Assembly: GCF_900094565.1 (NCBI RefSeq)
Contig: NZ_FMAF01000017.1
Location: 1 to 64,000, forward strand
Source: Martinezella lusitana
GTDB taxonomy: Bacteria > Pseudomonadota > Alphaproteobacteria > Rhizobiales > Rhizobiaceae
DNA: 64,000 nt
Reading direction: 5' to 3'
Positions 63,074 through 64,000 of this stretch are shown piece by piece (positions within the stretch are counted from its first letter, which is position 1; the number at the start of each line of letters is the position of its first letter). The position numbers and the translations under genes are program-made. The notes beneath the pieces were generated by a model that was not told the DNA's origin, did not search any database, and was given only the letters and a program-made list of their open reading frames with translations.

Positions 63074-64000
63074 TGCCTTTCAAGCACGACGCCTCCCGCC
63101 GCCATCGTATTGGCAAGATGAAGTTCCAGGTCACGAACTGGGCAGAGTATGAGGCTGGTCTTCGCCGACGTGGCAGCCTGATGCTTTGGATGACGCCGGA
63201 GGCGCTGTCGTCCTGGCAGGCGCCGAAGCGGACAACGCGCGGTGGACAGCCGCGTTATTCCGATCTGGCGATTGAAACTGCCCTGACGCTGGGACTGGTG
63301 TTCGGCCTGCGGCTGCGCCAGACGGAGGGCTTTTTGACTTCAGTGCTGACCCTGATGGGACTGGATCTCGCCGTTCCCGATCATACGACCCTGAGCCGTC
63401 GGGCAAGCAAACGGCGATTGCCGGACGGGCGGCGACAGCACCAAGCTCGGGGAAAGGGACATGTCCACGTCCTCATCGACAGCACAGGGTTGGAAATCTA
63501 CGGTGCGGGCAAATGGCTGGAGGAGAAACACGGTGCCAAATCACGTCGGAACTGGCGAAAATTGCACCTGGCTCTGGATGCCGGCAGCGGCGACATCATC
63601 GCCCACGTCATGACCGACCAAGATGCCGGCGACGCCTCGCAGGTGGAGGCGCTGCTTGACCAGATCGATGCGCCGACCGGACAGTTCACGGCCGACGGCG
63701 CCTATGACGGCAGTCCAACTTATGACGCCGTGACCTGGCATAGTGCCGGTGCTATGGTGGTCATTCCGCCACGCGCAAACGCGGTGAAAGGGCCAGATGC
63801 CGATCCCTTGAGCCAACGAGACCGCCACATCGCGGCGATCAACACCGATGGCCGGATGAAGTGGCAGGCTGCGACCGGCTACGGGAAACGATCTCTGGTC
63901 GAGACCGCAATCGGTCGCTACAAATCGATCATCGGATACAGGTTGCGGGCGCGCTCATTCGGAGCGCAGCAAAGTCTCCATAGGCTGTGCCGTCCTCAAT
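63074..64000 (+). CDS. IS5-family transposase (cut by window end)
   Basis: From ATG 63074 the frame stays open to the window edge (309 codons). A basic N-terminus (KHDASRRHRIGKMKFQVTNW) precedes the DDE domain: first Asp in VLIDSTGLEIYG (~residue 139), second in FTADGAYDGSP (~213), Glu in KRSLVETAIGRYK (~281), with YRLRARSF after it. All three catalytic residues are present, so the element may be active; its right end and inverted repeat lie outside the window. Confidence 0.85.

Noticed and set aside
1..64000. CRISPR arrays, tRNA or rRNA genes
   Set aside because: No regularly spaced conserved repeats with unique spacers and no tRNA or rRNA sequence were seen; the only direct-repeat array (52330-52461) is too degenerate.

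Overview
The window reads as part of a conjugative repABC-type plasmid (or plasmid-derived replicon) from a Rhizobiaceae-like alphaproteobacterium (Rhizobium/Agrobacterium/Ensifer/Shinella range). The evidence is a Ti-type transfer region (traG-traD-traC, an oriT, traA-traF-traB-traH), the quorum-sensing pair traR/traM, SyrB-like, DUF736 and DUF1127 genes, a CCUCCUCCC anti-Shine-Dalgarno hairpin cluster, and high GC with rhizobial codon use. No repABC, trb genes or traI lie inside the window. Both ends are IS5-family transposase sequence cut by the window edges.

Positions 1-23110 are a catabolic and transport island that looks devoted to amines or amino acids handled as gamma-glutamyl conjugates. 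It holds two glutamine-synthetase-like gamma-glutamyl ligases, a class I glutamine amidotransferase, a PuuB-like FAD oxidase, an SDR, a class III aminotransferase, a gamma-glutamyltransferase, an aldehyde dehydrogenase, a polar amino acid ABC importer without its own ATPase, a complete spermidine/putrescine-type ABC importer, an amidohydrolase, two FCD-type GntR regulators and a TetR regulator. Four copies of TGTGATCACA (one mismatch allowed) sit before four of its transcription units and probably tie them into one GntR regulon. A 33-bp palindrome lies between the TetR gene and the spermidine-type operon. Between the modules are decayed aldehyde dehydrogenase pieces and a dead IS6-family element without target duplication.

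Positions 23110-37800 are mixed accessory DNA: an AAA/DUF4143 ATPase, a SyrB-like protein and a neighbour sharing its C-terminal motif, a DnaQ-like exonuclease, a DUF1127 gene followed by four hairpins with CCTCCTCCC loops (CcsR/cuckoo-type sRNA), a redox/regulator group (two NAD(P)-binding proteins, SRPBCC protein, LysR, AraC, SDR, alpha/beta hydrolase), then DUF736, HU-like and WGR-domain genes.

Positions 37865-46167 are the DNA-processing half of a Ti-type conjugation system. Next to it (46296-50393) is an uncharacterised group: a LuxR-type regulator with the usual AHL-contact residues, a methyltransferase-like gene interrupted by one in-frame TAA, a 468-residue protein I do not recognise, and a GNAT acetyltransferase. 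A HipA/XRE toxin-antitoxin pair, degenerate 22-bp repeats and a small XRE gene follow.

Positions 53670-61553 are a peptide module: an Opp/Dpp-type ABC importer with a fused double ATPase, a CapA-like metallophosphatase and a peptidase T. The window closes with traM and traR (convergent) and transposase sequence.
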